DNA of 64,000 bases from Ferdinandcohnia sp036965165 (GCF_036965165.1 NZ_JBALOX010000001.1:1-64000); one strand, 5' to 3'. Counted from the first letter of the stretch, positions 7,816-16,976 are shown. Numbers and translations are program-made. Notes: a model not told the origin generated them from the sequence alone.

Positions 7816-8664
7816 ATGAGTTCATTACTGTTAAGAATAGAGCAACATTTGAATAGATTACCAGAAGCAGAAAGGAAAATAGGCGAATTTATTTTGAAAA
7901 ATCCCGAATTGGTGCCAAATATGACAACTAAGGACTTGTCAAAGAACAGTGGTGTAGGCGAGTCGACTGTCATAAGATTTTGTAAGTCTATTGGAATTGG
8001 GAGCTTCAAATCCTTTAAACTAGAGCTTGTAAAAGATATTACCTTAACAGATATGAACTTGACCGATTTTAATATATTGAATAAAAAAGATGAACCGTAT
8101 GACTTATTCCAAAAGGTAGCATATGTAAATAAGGCCGCTATTGAAGCAACACCGTCTTCACTAGATCGAAAGGAATTTGAAAAAGCAGTAGACGTATTAG
8201 CCAATGCGGATACACTGATGTTTTATGGGGTAGGCGGATCTGCAATTGCGGCCTTAGATGGTTATTATAAGTTCACAAAACTTGGCTATCGATGTACCAA
8301 TCATCATGATTTTCATTTTTTACTGTCAGCAATCCCGCACTTAAACGCTAGGTCTGTGTTTATTGCTGTTAGTATGTCAGGAAAAACAAAGGATGTCTTG
8401 GACCTATCTAGGTTTGCTAAAGCAAAAGGGGCAACTGTTATTGCGATTACGAATATAGATAAATCGCCTCTATATAAAGAAGCGGATATTATCTTATGTA
8501 CCCCAAAGGTAGAGCATGATTATAGAATCGGCAGCATTCCATCTAGAATGACGCAACTTACAATAATTGACGCGTTATATCTAAGTGTTTTCCACTTAAA
8601 AGGAGAAAATGTAATTAATCAATATCATGAGGCTAGGGATGAAGTAGTTCGCTTGCGACGGTAA
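7816..8664 (+). CDS. murR: RpiR-family regulator of MurNAc catabolism
   Basis: This 282-residue regulator has an N-terminal RpiR helix-turn-helix (residues 1-75; ERKIGEFILKNPE, TTKDLSKNSGVGESTVIRFC) and a C-terminal SIS sugar-phosphate domain (about 120-260; YGVGGSAIAALD, AVSMSGKTKDVLDL). In MurR the SIS domain senses MurNAc-6-phosphate. It precedes murQ, murP and mupG. A small hairpin with GGCTTTTTATTT follows its stop, so murR is probably its own transcript. Confidence 0.88.
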   Translation: MSSLLLRIEQHLNRLPEAERKIGEFILKNPELVPNMTTKDLSKNSGVGESTVIRFCKSIGIGSFKSFKLELVKDITLTDMNLTDFNILNKKDEPYDLFQKVAYVNKAAIEATPSSLDRKEFEKAVDVLANADTLMFYGVGGSAIAALDGYYKFTKLGYRCTNHHDFHFLLSAIPHLNARSVFIAVSMSGKTKDVLDLSRFAKAKGATVIAITNIDKSPLYKEADIILCTPKVEHDYRIGSIPSRMTQLTIIDALYLSVFHLKGENVINQYHEARDEVVRLRR

Positions 8665-8726
8665 GCGGGCTTTTTATTTAACTTTCTTTGCTAAGTGGGA
8701 AATAAATAAACCTATTCACAAGCTTT

Positions 8727-8787
8727 TGAAATTTAATTTCATGTTTATACACAACAATATTGACTTTTAATTCCTAAAAGTTATAAT
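8727..8787 (+). promoter_or_regulatory. murQ promoter with upstream MurR-type operator
   Basis: The operator TGAAATTTAATTTCA (8727-8741) is identical to the core of the murR operator. It lies just upstream of TTGACT (8760-8765), a 16-base spacer and TATAAT (8782-8787). A half-site AAATTTCAT follows near 8798. Confidence 0.8.
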
Positions 8788-8826
8788 GTAATCAAGAAGT
8801 AAAATTTCATAAAAGAGGGTGAGATA

Positions 8827-9711
8827 ATGCTAGATAAATTAACTACAGAATTGAGAAACCCTAATAGCATGGATTTGGATAAAAAGTCCATTAAAGAAAT
8901 CTTAATATTGATGAATGAAGAGGATTCAAAGGTTCCGTTAGCTATTAAAAAAGAAATTGACAATATTGAAAGCGTAGTCAAACTTACGATTGAAGCATTT
9001 AGAAATGGTGGCAGATTAATTTATGTAGGTGCAGGGACAAGTGGTCGTCTTGGAATATTAGATGCTTCAGAATGTCCGCCGACCTTTGGGGTAGACCCTA
9101 AATTAGTACGTGGTATTATTGCAGGTGGGGAGAAAGCGATTACAAATGCAATTGAGGGTGCGGAGGATAATGAAATTTTAGGAAGTGAAGACCTAAAAGC
9201 TATTTCTTTAACTGAAAAGGATGTAGTGGTTGGGATAGCAGCCAGCGGAAGAACTCCGTATGTCATAGGTGCCCTAAATTATGCGAAACAAGTCGGTGCT
9301 GCCACTGCGAGCATTAGCAATAATAGAGATTCAGAAATAGGCAAAATCGCAGATATAGCAATCGAAGTCGTAACAGGTCCAGAAATTGTAACCGGTTCAA
9401 CTCGATTAAAGGCTGGAACAGGACAAAAACTTGTGTTGAATATGATTACAACAGCATCCATGATTGGAATTGGAAAAGTATATGAAAACCTAATGGTGGA
9501 TGTCCAACCAACAAACAATAAGTTAGTAGAACGTGCGAAAAAAATCATAATAGAAGCAACTGGTGTTGATTATGATACTGCACAAACGTATTTCGAAGAA
9601 GCGAATCAACAAGTGAAACCTGCCATTGTCATGATTTTATTAAAATGTTCATATGAAGAAGCGTTAGTCAGATTGGAAACATCAAAAGGCTTTATTAGAC
9701 ATACAAAATAG
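8827..9711 (+). CDS. murQ: N-acetylmuramic acid 6-phosphate etherase
   Basis: MurQ cleaves the D-lactyl ether of MurNAc-6-P to give GlcNAc-6-P and lactate during cell-wall recycling. The 294-residue protein has the SIS fold with GAGTSGRLGILDASECPPTFG near 73-93, GGEKAITNAIEGAEDN and AASGRTPYVIGAL, and a UBA-like C-terminal helix bundle. murP starts 30 bases downstream, so the two form one unit under the 8760-8787 promoter. Confidence 0.96.
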   Translation: MLDKLTTELRNPNSMDLDKKSIKEILILMNEEDSKVPLAIKKEIDNIESVVKLTIEAFRNGGRLIYVGAGTSGRLGILDASECPPTFGVDPKLVRGIIAGGEKAITNAIEGAEDNEILGSEDLKAISLTEKDVVVGIAASGRTPYVIGALNYAKQVGAATASISNNRDSEIGKIADIAIEVVTGPEIVTGSTRLKAGTGQKLVLNMITTASMIGIGKVYENLMVDVQPTNNKLVERAKKIIIEATGVDYDTAQTYFEEANQQVKPAIVMILLKCSYEEALVRLETSKGFIRHTK

Positions 9712-9741
9712 ATAGTGCCAAAAAAGATAGGGGGAGTAACG

Positions 9742-11106
9742 ATGAAGAAGGAAGAATTACTGGCAAGAGGTATATTGGAACGCATTGGTGGCGAAGAAAA
9801 TATCGGATCCTTCACTCATTGTATGACAAGAGTTCGAATTAATTTAAAGGATGACGACAAGGCCGATATTAAAGGATTAAAAGAACTAGATGGTGTCATG
9901 GGAGTCATTGAGGATGACACACTACAAATTGTAGTTGGACCAGGTACTGTAAATAAAGTTTCTGATCACATTACTCGAATTACAGGTATTAAGATGGGTG
10001 AAGCAATTGATGCCAATGATGATGACGTTGTCAGTATGAAAAAAAATGATCTTAAAAAGAAAAATAACACGCCAGTTAAAAATTTGTTAAGAAAAATTGG
10101 AAGCATTTTCATACCGCTTATTCCAGGACTTGTTGCATCAGGTATTATTAACGGGATCGCTGGTTTTGCTAAAAACGCGGGTGTTGATCCAACTTTAACT
10201 TGGATGCAAATTTTAACGATTCTAGGTGGAAGTATTTTCGGATATTTGGCAATCGTTGTTGGTTGGAATACAGCTAAAGAATTTGGCGGTACTCCAGTAC
10301 TAGGTGCTATCGCTGGTATCATTACGATGCACCCTGGTTTAGCAGATATTGTTCTATTTGGACAAAACTTAATTCCAGGACGGGGCGGCTTGTTTGGAGC
10401 AATGTTTGCCGCTTGGTTAATGGTATTTTTCGAGAGAAGGTACAGAAAGTTTGTTCCAAATACAGTCGACATTATTATCACGCCATTATTAACCGTTTTA
10501 ACAGTAGGTATTTTAACGATTGCAGCTGTTCAACCTTTGGCAGGACTACTTTCAGATCTTATTACAAGTGGAATTCATGTTGTTTTAGATGTTGGAGGAG
10601 TGGTAGCTGGCGGATTATTGGCAGGCTTCTTCCTACCGCTAGTTATGTTAGGTCTTCACCACGGTTTAACACCAATTCATATGGAGTTAATTAACACAGT
10701 TGGATCAACTGCATTACTACCGATTTTAGCTATGGCTGGTGCAGGTCAAGTCGGTGCTTCTATCGCGATTTTAGTAAAAACAAAAAATAAACGCATTAAA
10801 AACGTAATCAAAGGTGGTCTTCCTACAGGTTTCTTAGGAATTGGTGAACCTTTATTATACGGTGTAACGTTACCATTGGGTCGTCCGTTCATTACAGCTT
10901 GTTTAGGTGCTGCGGTCGGTGGTGCATTCCAAGCAGTTATGCACACAGCGGCAGGTGGAATTGGAGTGTCTGGTATACCGTTGATTCCGTTAATCGTTGA
11001 TAATAAATACTTGATCTACTTCTTAGGATTATTAATCACTTATACATCTGGTTTCTTATTCACTTACTTCTTTGGATACAAAAAGGAAATGGATGATAGC
11101 TTTTAA
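9742..11106 (+). CDS. murP: PTS transporter EIIBC for MurNAc-type sugars
   Basis: The 454-residue protein has an EIIB domain (residues 1-90, phosphorylated Cys27 in FTHCMTRVRINL) joined to a membrane EIIC domain with about ten segments (GLHHGLTPIHMELI, GEPLLYGVTLPLGRPF). It lacks an EIIA domain, as in the MurP group. The ATG at 9742 is preferred over GTG 9715 because GGGGGAG precedes it. Its position after murQ supports uptake of MurNAc or MurNAc-GlcNAc with phosphorylation. Confidence 0.92.
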   Translation: MKKEELLARGILERIGGEENIGSFTHCMTRVRINLKDDDKADIKGLKELDGVMGVIEDDTLQIVVGPGTVNKVSDHITRITGIKMGEAIDANDDDVVSMKKNDLKKKNNTPVKNLLRKIGSIFIPLIPGLVASGIINGIAGFAKNAGVDPTLTWMQILTILGGSIFGYLAIVVGWNTAKEFGGTPVLGAIAGIITMHPGLADIVLFGQNLIPGRGGLFGAMFAAWLMVFFERRYRKFVPNTVDIIITPLLTVLTVGILTIAAVQPLAGLLSDLITSGIHVVLDVGGVVAGGLLAGFFLPLVMLGLHHGLTPIHMELINTVGSTALLPILAMAGAGQVGASIAILVKTKNKRIKNVIKGGLPTGFLGIGEPLLYGVTLPLGRPFITACLGAAVGGAFQAVMHTAAGGIGVSGIPLIPLIVDNKYLIYFLGLLITYTSGFLFTYFFGYKKEMDDSF

Positions 11107-11141
11107 GAATTGATAGTGTCATAGATATAGTGAAACAATTG

Positions 11142-11172
11142 TGGGGGAGAGTATCAATTCTCCCCCTTTTTA
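11142..11172 (+). terminator. Terminator between murP and mupG
   Basis: GGGGGAGA and TCTCCCCC pair around GTATCAAT, followed by TTTTT. It would reduce read-through from murQP to mupG, which has no obvious promoter of its own. Confidence 0.85.
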
Positions 11173-11221
11173 AATTCTGAGTAGATTTACACGATTAAGG
11201 ATGGTCGAAAGGAGAAGACAA

Positions 11222-12295
11222 ATGCTAGGAATATCTATTTATTTAAACGAAGAATTATCGGAACAAAAAGAGTTATATATGCAGAAAATGAGTCAAATCG
11301 GTTTTAAAAGTATTTTTACATCTCTTCATATTCCGGAGGACGATCCTAGTCTTTATACAGACCGATTAAAAGCGCTTGGTTCAATAGCAAGAAAATATAA
11401 TATGGAATTGTTTGCTGATATTTCCCCAAAGTCACTACACTATTTGGGATACACATGGGAAAACGCAGAGCACTTACAAGATTGGGGTTTATCTGGTTTA
11501 AGGGTCGATTATGGAATTTCTGATGAAGTGATCGCAAATCTTTCAAGAAAAATGAAGATAGCGATAAATGCAAGTACTCTTACGAAGGAAAACATACACA
11601 AATTAACAGAATACGGGCTTCAGCTAGCATCTGTTGAGGCTTGGCATAATTTTTATCCGCGTCCTGAAACAGGTTTGGATAATGAGGAATTCAATCTTAG
11701 GAATCAATGGCTAAAAGCTGAAGGGATCAAGGTAATGGCGTTTATTCCAGGTGATGGTGAAAAAAGAGGGCCGCTTTTCAAAGGGCTGCCAACCATTGAG
11801 GATCATAGAGACTTATCGACCTTTGCGGCATATCTCGATTTTCTGAAAAATCCTTCTGTAGATAAAATCCTAATCGGTGACCCGACTATAAGTGAATGGT
11901 CAAAGCAACAATTTGAAAGCTTCCAAGAAGGTGTGATTGAACTTAGGGCGAAAAGCGTTACAACTTATAAAAAAGTAATAGAGAAAATGAATCGTATTCT
12001 GTCCAATAGGCAAGATGCTGCAAGAGATGTGATTAGAGCTGCAGAATCAAGATTATATGGACTAATAGGGGATTTCCCTGTAAAGCCGGAAAACACTGTT
12101 GAACGTTTAATGGGATCAATTACTGTAGATAACTGTGATTATGGCAGATATCAAGGAGAAATCCAAATTACAAAACGTACTCTACCAACAGATACAAAAG
12201 TAAATGTTGTCGGAAGAGTAATTGATGAAGACTTGCCGTTATTGGCGTGTATAAGTGGTGGAGATAAGTTTAGGATAAATTGGCTTGAGGGTTAA
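11222..12295 (+). CDS. mupG: DUF871 protein, probable 6-phospho-N-acetylmuramidase
   Basis: The 357-residue protein matches the DUF871/MupG family: an N-terminal TIM-like barrel (LGISIYLNEE, FTSLHIPEDD, LFADISP, LRVDYGI, ASVEAWHNFYPRPETGL) and a small C-terminal beta domain (after about 240). In Staphylococcus aureus, MupG splits MurNAc-6-P-GlcNAc after MurP import and before MurQ acts, which fits this cluster. ATG 11222 follows GAAAGGAG; the frame extends upstream to 11201 without a better RBS. No nagZ or amiE is present here, unlike the B. subtilis locus. Confidence 0.85.
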   Translation: MLGISIYLNEELSEQKELYMQKMSQIGFKSIFTSLHIPEDDPSLYTDRLKALGSIARKYNMELFADISPKSLHYLGYTWENAEHLQDWGLSGLRVDYGISDEVIANLSRKMKIAINASTLTKENIHKLTEYGLQLASVEAWHNFYPRPETGLDNEEFNLRNQWLKAEGIKVMAFIPGDGEKRGPLFKGLPTIEDHRDLSTFAAYLDFLKNPSVDKILIGDPTISEWSKQQFESFQEGVIELRAKSVTTYKKVIEKMNRILSNRQDAARDVIRAAESRLYGLIGDFPVKPENTVERLMGSITVDNCDYGRYQGEIQITKRTLPTDTKVNVVGRVIDEDLPLLACISGGDKFRINWLEG

Positions 12296-12628
12296 GTGAA
12301 GTTGGGGTGGGTTTAGCCTCCGAAATATCTACAATGTAAATTAGTGCAAACACAGAGGTCTGCTGTCTCAATGATGTGGGATAGTAAGGTCTCTGTTTTT
12401 TTGTTTGGGTCGGAACGATCTATAAGAATACCTCAAATTTGAATCACAAATCCCAAACTAACAAATAATATATTAATAATAAGAAAAAGTGTCCACTGGG
12501 TATAAACATTTGAAGAATAGTGTGGTAAAGTATGTAGTATAAATGTTGATATAAAAGGTTTTGTGAAATCGAATTTGTATTTCTAGTAAATACACTTGTA
12601 TTTTGTAAACATACAAAGGAGGATTCTA
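12296..12628. other. Intergenic region between mupG and kbl
   Basis: No gene is seen. ACAGAG at 12352-12357 and CTCTGT at 12391-12396 followed by TTTTTT could form a weak terminator. A possible kbl promoter is TTGAAG (12510-12515), 17 bases, TGTAGT (12533-12538). The kbl RBS AAAGGAGG is at 12616-12623. Confidence 0.5.
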
Positions 12629-13816
12629 ATGTCGAAGGTGTTGGACTCATTTTTACATGAAAATTTGGCGGATTTAAAGAAGAAAGGTCTCTATAATGTG
12701 ATCGACCCTCTTCAAAGTGCAAACGGACCTATCATTAAAATCAATGGGAAAGAACTGATTAACCTTTCTTCGAATAACTACTTAGGCTTAGCAACAGATG
12801 AACGTCTAAAGGAAGTTGCAAAAGAAGCAATTGATACGTATGGGGTTGGTGCAGGTGCGGTCCGAACCATCAATGGGACACTTGATCTTCACATAAAACT
12901 AGAAGAAAGACTTGCGGAGTTTAAACACACAGAAGCAGCTATTTCATACCAATCTGGATTTAACTGTAATATGGCAGCAATTTCAGCTGTTATGGATAAA
13001 AATGATGCGATTCTATCTGATGAGCTCAATCATGCTTCAATTATTGATGGATGCCGTCTTTCAAAGGCAAAAATCATTCGTGTCAACCACTCCGATATGG
13101 ATGATTTGCGTAAAAAGGCGAAAGAAGCAACTGAATCTGGCTTATATAACAAGGTTATGGTCATCACTGATGGCGTTTTTTCTATGGATGGTGACATTGC
13201 AAAACTTCCTGAAATCGTACAAATTGCAGAAGAATTTGACCTGATTACATATGTAGACGATGCACACGGTTCAGGTGTATTAGGAAAAGGTGCGGGTACG
13301 GTTAAACATTTCGGTCTTTCCGACAAGGTTGATTTCCAAATTGGAACCCTTTCAAAAGCTATTGGTGTAGTTGGTGGTTATGTAGCAGGTAAGAAGGAGC
13401 TTATTGACTGGTTAAAGGTTCGAAGTAGACCATTCTTATTCTCTACAGCTGTGACACCAGCTGATGCTGTTGCTGCAACGAAAGCAATCGAAATTCTAAT
13501 GAATAGTACAGAGCTCCACGATAAGCTTTGGGACAATGCTAACTACTTCAAGCAACAGTTAAAGGAACGCGGCTTTGATATTGGCCATAGTGAAACTCCA
13601 ATTACACCTGTTATTGTTGGGGAAGAAGTAAAAACACAGGAATTTAGTAAAAGATTAACTGAAGAAGGCGTCTACGCGAAGTCAATCGTATTCCCAACTG
13701 TCCCTCAAGGAACAGGAAGGGTGCGCAATATGCCAACTGCTGCTCATACGAAGGAAATGCTCGATCATGCAGTGGCGATTTATGAAAAAGTAGGTAAGGA
13801 AATGAACATTATTTAA
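12629..13816 (+). CDS. kbl: 2-amino-3-ketobutyrate CoA ligase (glycine C-acetyltransferase)
   Basis: Kbl is a PLP alpha-oxoamine synthase that converts 2-amino-3-ketobutyrate plus CoA to glycine and acetyl-CoA. The 395-residue protein shows INLSSNNYLGLA, GVGAGAVRTINGT, DDAHGSGVLG and the Schiff-base lysine in GTLSKAIGVVGGYVAG. ATG 12629 is used because AAAGGAGGATT directly precedes it; 12596 has no RBS. The threonine dehydrogenase gene follows after 20 bases. Confidence 0.95.
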   Translation: MSKVLDSFLHENLADLKKKGLYNVIDPLQSANGPIIKINGKELINLSSNNYLGLATDERLKEVAKEAIDTYGVGAGAVRTINGTLDLHIKLEERLAEFKHTEAAISYQSGFNCNMAAISAVMDKNDAILSDELNHASIIDGCRLSKAKIIRVNHSDMDDLRKKAKEATESGLYNKVMVITDGVFSMDGDIAKLPEIVQIAEEFDLITYVDDAHGSGVLGKGAGTVKHFGLSDKVDFQIGTLSKAIGVVGGYVAGKKELIDWLKVRSRPFLFSTAVTPADAVAATKAIEILMNSTELHDKLWDNANYFKQQLKERGFDIGHSETPITPVIVGEEVKTQEFSKRLTEEGVYAKSIVFPTVPQGTGRVRNMPTAAHTKEMLDHAVAIYEKVGKEMNII

Positions 13817-13836
13817 CCAATTCGGGGGAATGAATA

Positions 13837-14796
13837 ATGGAGAAAATCGTAGTAACCGGGGCTCTTGGCCAAATTGGGTCAGAGTTAGTCACAAAGCTTC
13901 GCAAGGTTTATGGTGCTGATCATGTTGTTGCGACAGATATCCGAAAAACGGATTGTGAGATTGTCCAGTCAGGTCCGTTTGAGCTTTTAGATGTAACAGA
14001 TGGCAAAGCGATGTATGACATTGCAAGAAAATACGATGCTGATACGCTAATTCATTTAGCGGCATTGCTATCTGCAACGGCAGAGGCAAAACCACTCTTA
14101 GCTTGGAATTTAAATATGGGTGGACTTGTCAATGCATTAGAGGTTGCCCGTGAACTGCGCTGTCAATTTTTCACGCCAAGCTCTATTGGAGCATTTGGTC
14201 CTTCCACGCCAAAGGACGGAACGCCGCAGGACACCATTCAGCGCCCCACCACGATGTATGGAGTGAACAAAGTTTCGGGTGAGTTGCTCTGTGATTATTA
14301 CAATCATAAATATTGTGTGGATACAAGAGGACTTCGTTTCCCTGGATTGATTTCGTATGTGACCCCACCAGGTGGTGGTACGACAGATTATGCTGTGGAA
14401 ATTTATTATGAGGCTCTTAAAAATAAACGTTACACCTCTTATATTGCAGAAGGAACATATATGGATATGATGTATATGCCTGATGCGCTCCAAGCCATTA
14501 TTGATTTGATGGAGGCAGAGGAGTGCAACCTGAAGCATCGAAATGCCTTTAATGTCACGGCAATGAGCTTTGCGCCAGAGGAAATTGCGTCAGAAATCAA
14601 AAAGCATATTCCTGAGTTTGCGATGAAATACGAGGTGGACCCAGTCCGGCAAGCCATCGCCGAAAGTTGGCCAAATTCAATTGATGCTACGGCAGCAAAG
14701 GAAGAATGGGGTTTTAAGACGCAATATAATCTTGAAACAATGACAAAGGATATGCTTGATCAATTAAGTGTTAGGCTTATAAAAAATGTAGGATAA
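13837..14796 (+). CDS. SDR-type L-threonine 3-dehydrogenase
   Basis: The 319-residue protein is an extended short-chain dehydrogenase (UDP-galactose epimerase-like) with the NAD motif VTGALGQIGSEL, DTLIHLAALLSATAE, and the catalytic YGVNK (Y-x3-K) followed by FPGLISY. With kbl it forms the two-step threonine-to-glycine route. This is the epimerase-like type of threonine dehydrogenase, unrelated to the zinc MDR-type Tdh of B. subtilis and E. coli. RBS GGGGG precedes the ATG. Confidence 0.9.
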   Translation: MEKIVVTGALGQIGSELVTKLRKVYGADHVVATDIRKTDCEIVQSGPFELLDVTDGKAMYDIARKYDADTLIHLAALLSATAEAKPLLAWNLNMGGLVNALEVARELRCQFFTPSSIGAFGPSTPKDGTPQDTIQRPTTMYGVNKVSGELLCDYYNHKYCVDTRGLRFPGLISYVTPPGGGTTDYAVEIYYEALKNKRYTSYIAEGTYMDMMYMPDALQAIIDLMEAEECNLKHRNAFNVTAMSFAPEEIASEIKKHIPEFAMKYEVDPVRQAIAESWPNSIDATAAKEEWGFKTQYNLETMTKDMLDQLSVRLIKNVG

Positions 14797-14802
14797 ATAT
14801 AT

Positions 14803-14843
14803 AAAGGAGTATGAATTTCTTGAAGAATTCATACTCCTTTTTT
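14803..14843 (+). terminator. Terminator of the kbl operon
   Basis: AAAGGAGTATGAATT pairs with AATTCATACTCCTTT around a short loop, followed by TTTT: a long, nearly perfect stem. Confidence 0.95.
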
Positions 14844-14940
14844 ATGTGTTTTTTTCCTAAAATACCCAAAAGTTAGAACGTACAGGTCATTAAGACGATT
14901 ACCTTTTACTATATTGCACATGCTTTCCAAACAAAAAATG

Positions 14941-14963
14941 AAAAACCACTCAAAGTGGTTTTT
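14941..14963 (-). terminator. Terminator of the 48-residue gene
   Basis: AAAAACCACT and AGTGGTTTTT pair around CAA. It abuts the minus-strand stop codon at 14963-14965 and is symmetrical, so it may work in both directions. Confidence 0.85.
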
Positions 14964-15109
14964 CAATCGCGCATTGCTCCAGCCTCACGGGAAGTCATGG
15001 CACCTTGGCCTTGGCTGACATCCGTTTGAATCTCTTGTTTCACCTTTTGCGGGTTAGTTCCTGTAACATTCGTTTGAGCATTATTCTTATTAGGTTGTTT
15101 TTGTGGCAT
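14963..15109 (-). CDS. Small hydrophilic protein, possibly spore-associated
   Basis: This 48-residue protein starts MPQKQPNKNNAQTNV and ends QGQGAMTSREAGAMRD. It is rich in Gln, Asn and Thr. The composition and the phrases QKVKQEIQ and MTSREAG recall small acid-soluble spore proteins, but it does not match a family I can name with confidence. The start at 15107-15109 is supported by GAGGAGGG; the longer frame to 15286 is ignored. Confidence 0.75.
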   Translation of the reverse strand: MPQKQPNKNNAQTNVTGTNPQKVKQEIQTDVSQGQGAMTSREAGAMRD

Positions 15110-15296
15110 ACAGACCCTCCTCAATAAAAAATTAACAATCTTATTATTTACAAAAGGCCCAGTAAAATGCAGACAGAGTTTAAAGTCCGGATAGATAGGC
15201 AAATAATTTGCGGAGAAATGCTTTTCTCTGCAATGATGATGAATGCTATTTGCAAAATATGCCAACAATATTTTTACAATATACAATAATATTTTA

Positions 15297-15325
15297 TTGC
15301 AAAACGATAAATTTTATATTAGAAT
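15297..15325 (+). promoter_or_regulatory. Promoter of the DUF2975-xre-DUF817 genes
   Basis: TTGCAA (15297-15302), a 17-base spacer and TAGAAT (15320-15325) lie 34 bases before the DUF2975 start. Confidence 0.65.
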
Positions 15326-15358
15326 CAATATGAAAATAATTTAGTGAGGTGCTTTTTT

Positions 15359-15835
15359 ATGAAACGAGGGTCAACACTCTTTTTAAAATTAGCGGTTTTT
15401 CTTATGGGGATTCCAGTTCTTGCTTTATGTATATTTGTGTTATTTGAGCTAGTTAAAAACCCAGTAAATCCAGACTATGACCATATACTATATCCCGTTG
15501 TAATAGGAATGTTTATATCCGTGATACCGTTTTTCGTTGCGTTGTATCAGGCATTTAAGCTTTTGAGCTATATTGACAAGAACCAAGCTTTTTCGCAAAT
15601 TTCGGTTGTGGCTTTAAAGAATATCAAATTCTGTGCAATCGTAATCAGTGTTTTGTATGCGATTATTTTGCCGTTCGTGTATATGGTAGCTGAGCTAGAC
15701 GATGCACCAGGTCTCATCATTGTTGGAATGGTCCCTATCTTTGCTTCAATGGTAATCGCAGTATTCGCTGCTGTTCTCCAAAGGCTTTTACAAGAAGCGA
15801 TCAATATAAAATCAGAAAATGATTTAACGGTCTGA
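15359..15835 (+). CDS. DUF2975 family membrane protein
   Basis: The 158-residue protein has four hydrophobic segments (about 10-32, 48-70, 92-115, 120-145) and the layout of DUF2975 (YoaS-like) proteins. ATG 15359 follows GTGAGGTG; the frame begins at 15344 without an RBS. A Cro/C1-type regulator gene follows after 10 bases; this pairing is common for DUF2975 genes in Firmicutes. The function is unknown. Confidence 0.82.
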   Translation: MKRGSTLFLKLAVFLMGIPVLALCIFVLFELVKNPVNPDYDHILYPVVIGMFISVIPFFVALYQAFKLLSYIDKNQAFSQISVVALKNIKFCAIVISVLYAIILPFVYMVAELDDAPGLIIVGMVPIFASMVIAVFAAVLQRLLQEAINIKSENDLTV

Positions 15836-15845
15836 GGTGAAGAAG

Positions 15846-16055
15846 ATGGCGATCATAATTAATATTGATGTGATGTTGGCAAAGAGGAAAATGAGCGTAA
15901 CAGAGCTTTCGGAAAGGGTTGGAATCACGATGGCGAACCTTTCTATTTTAAAAAATGGTAAGGCAAAAGCAGTACGATTTTCAACCTTAGAGGGAATTTG
16001 TAAGGCGTTAGATTGTCAACCTGGAGATATATTAGAATACCGAAACGAAGAATAA
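15846..16055 (+). CDS. Small Cro/C1-type (YozG-like) transcriptional regulator
   Basis: The 69-residue protein is a single HTH_26/XRE domain: MLAKRKMSVTELSERVGITMANLSILKNG, then FSTLEGICKALDCQPGDILEY. ATG 15846 follows TGAGGTGAAG. It is coupled to the upstream DUF2975 gene and may regulate the pair. Confidence 0.9.
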   Translation: MAIIINIDVMLAKRKMSVTELSERVGITMANLSILKNGKAKAVRFSTLEGICKALDCQPGDILEYRNEE

Positions 16056-16086
16056 TGGGTCGTATCCACAAAAAAAGGAGGCACAA

Positions 16087-16932
16087 ATGATGAGAGCATT
16101 AAAACAGCTTGTTCGGTTTGGTTGGGAGCAAGCACTGTCCTGTTTGTTTCCTGTTGTGATTTTTGCTTCATTGGCTTTAACAAAAATCATGCCACTTCCA
16201 TTCTTACCAAGGTATGACTGGCTGCTTATCATCTGCCTTCTTATGCAATGGTGGATGGTCCGCTCTGGGCTTGAAACACGGGATGAATTAAAGGTTATCA
16301 CCTTGTTTCACATTATTGGTCTTACTCTTGAAGTTTTCAAGGTACATATGGGGTCCTGGGCTTATCCGGAGGAAGGATTTTTCAAGGTCTTTGGAGTGCC
16401 TTTGTATAGTGGTTTTATGTACGCAAGTGTAGCGAGTTATCTCTGTCAAGCGTGGAGGAGGCTGCAGGTGGAGTTGGTGAAGTGGCCACCGTTTTTGCTA
16501 GTTGTGCCACTCGCTGCTGCAATTTATTTAAATTTTTTCACCCATCATTTTTGGATTGATATTCGATGGTGGTTATCGGCTCTTGTAATCATCGTATTTT
16601 GGAAGTCATGGGTCACGTACGAGGTAAACGGAAGGCGTTACCGTATGCCAATTGCGCTTTCTTTTGTGCTCATCGGATTTTTTATATGGGTAGCTGAAAA
16701 CATCGCAACGTTCTTTGGGGCGTGGCAATACCCGAATCAAACTGAAGCTTGGAGTCTCGTTCATCTTGGAAAGGTGAGTTCTTGGCTTCTCCTAGTGATT
16801 GTTAGTTTTCTTATCGTCGCAACATTAAAGCTAGTTAAAGGGAAAAATCCCACAAGTCTAGATACTAGTCGGGCAATTAATACTGAAAATGACAAGAAGA
16901 CTGAAATAGGTTTAAAAACTTTTTCTAAATGA
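16087..16932 (+). CDS. DUF817 family integral membrane protein
   Basis: The 281-residue protein has eight or so hydrophobic segments and DUF817-like blocks (EVFKVHMGSWAYPEEGFF, VPLYSGFMYASVASYL, WVAENIATFFGAWQYPNQ). Conserved Trp, His and acidic residues sit in the membrane segments. The RBS AAAAAGGAGG precedes ATG 16087 or 16090. The biochemical role is unknown. It is last in a three-gene unit ending at the terminator 16936-16966. Confidence 0.85.
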   Translation: MMRALKQLVRFGWEQALSCLFPVVIFASLALTKIMPLPFLPRYDWLLIICLLMQWWMVRSGLETRDELKVITLFHIIGLTLEVFKVHMGSWAYPEEGFFKVFGVPLYSGFMYASVASYLCQAWRRLQVELVKWPPFLLVVPLAAAIYLNFFTHHFWIDIRWWLSALVIIVFWKSWVTYEVNGRRYRMPIALSFVLIGFFIWVAENIATFFGAWQYPNQTEAWSLVHLGKVSSWLLLVIVSFLIVATLKLVKGKNPTSLDTSRAINTENDKKTEIGLKTFSK

Positions 16933-16935
16933 GTG

Positions 16936-16966
16936 GAAAAAAGCAATGTTATCACGTTGCTTTTTT
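16936..16966 (+). terminator. Terminator after the DUF817 gene
   Basis: AAAAAGCAA pairs with TTGCTTTTTT around a 10-base loop. It lies between convergent genes and can serve both. Confidence 0.85.
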
Positions 16967-16976
16967 CATATTGCCA

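Noticed and set aside
12352..12402. A T-box or other riboswitch before kbl
   Set aside because: The leader lacks a T-box (TGGnACCGCG-like) sequence or known aptamer motif; only weak stems are seen.
15110..15286. N-terminal extension of the 48-residue gene
   Set aside because: The extension is Phe/His/Cys-rich and unlike the rest, while a strong GAGGAGGG precedes the internal ATG at 15109.
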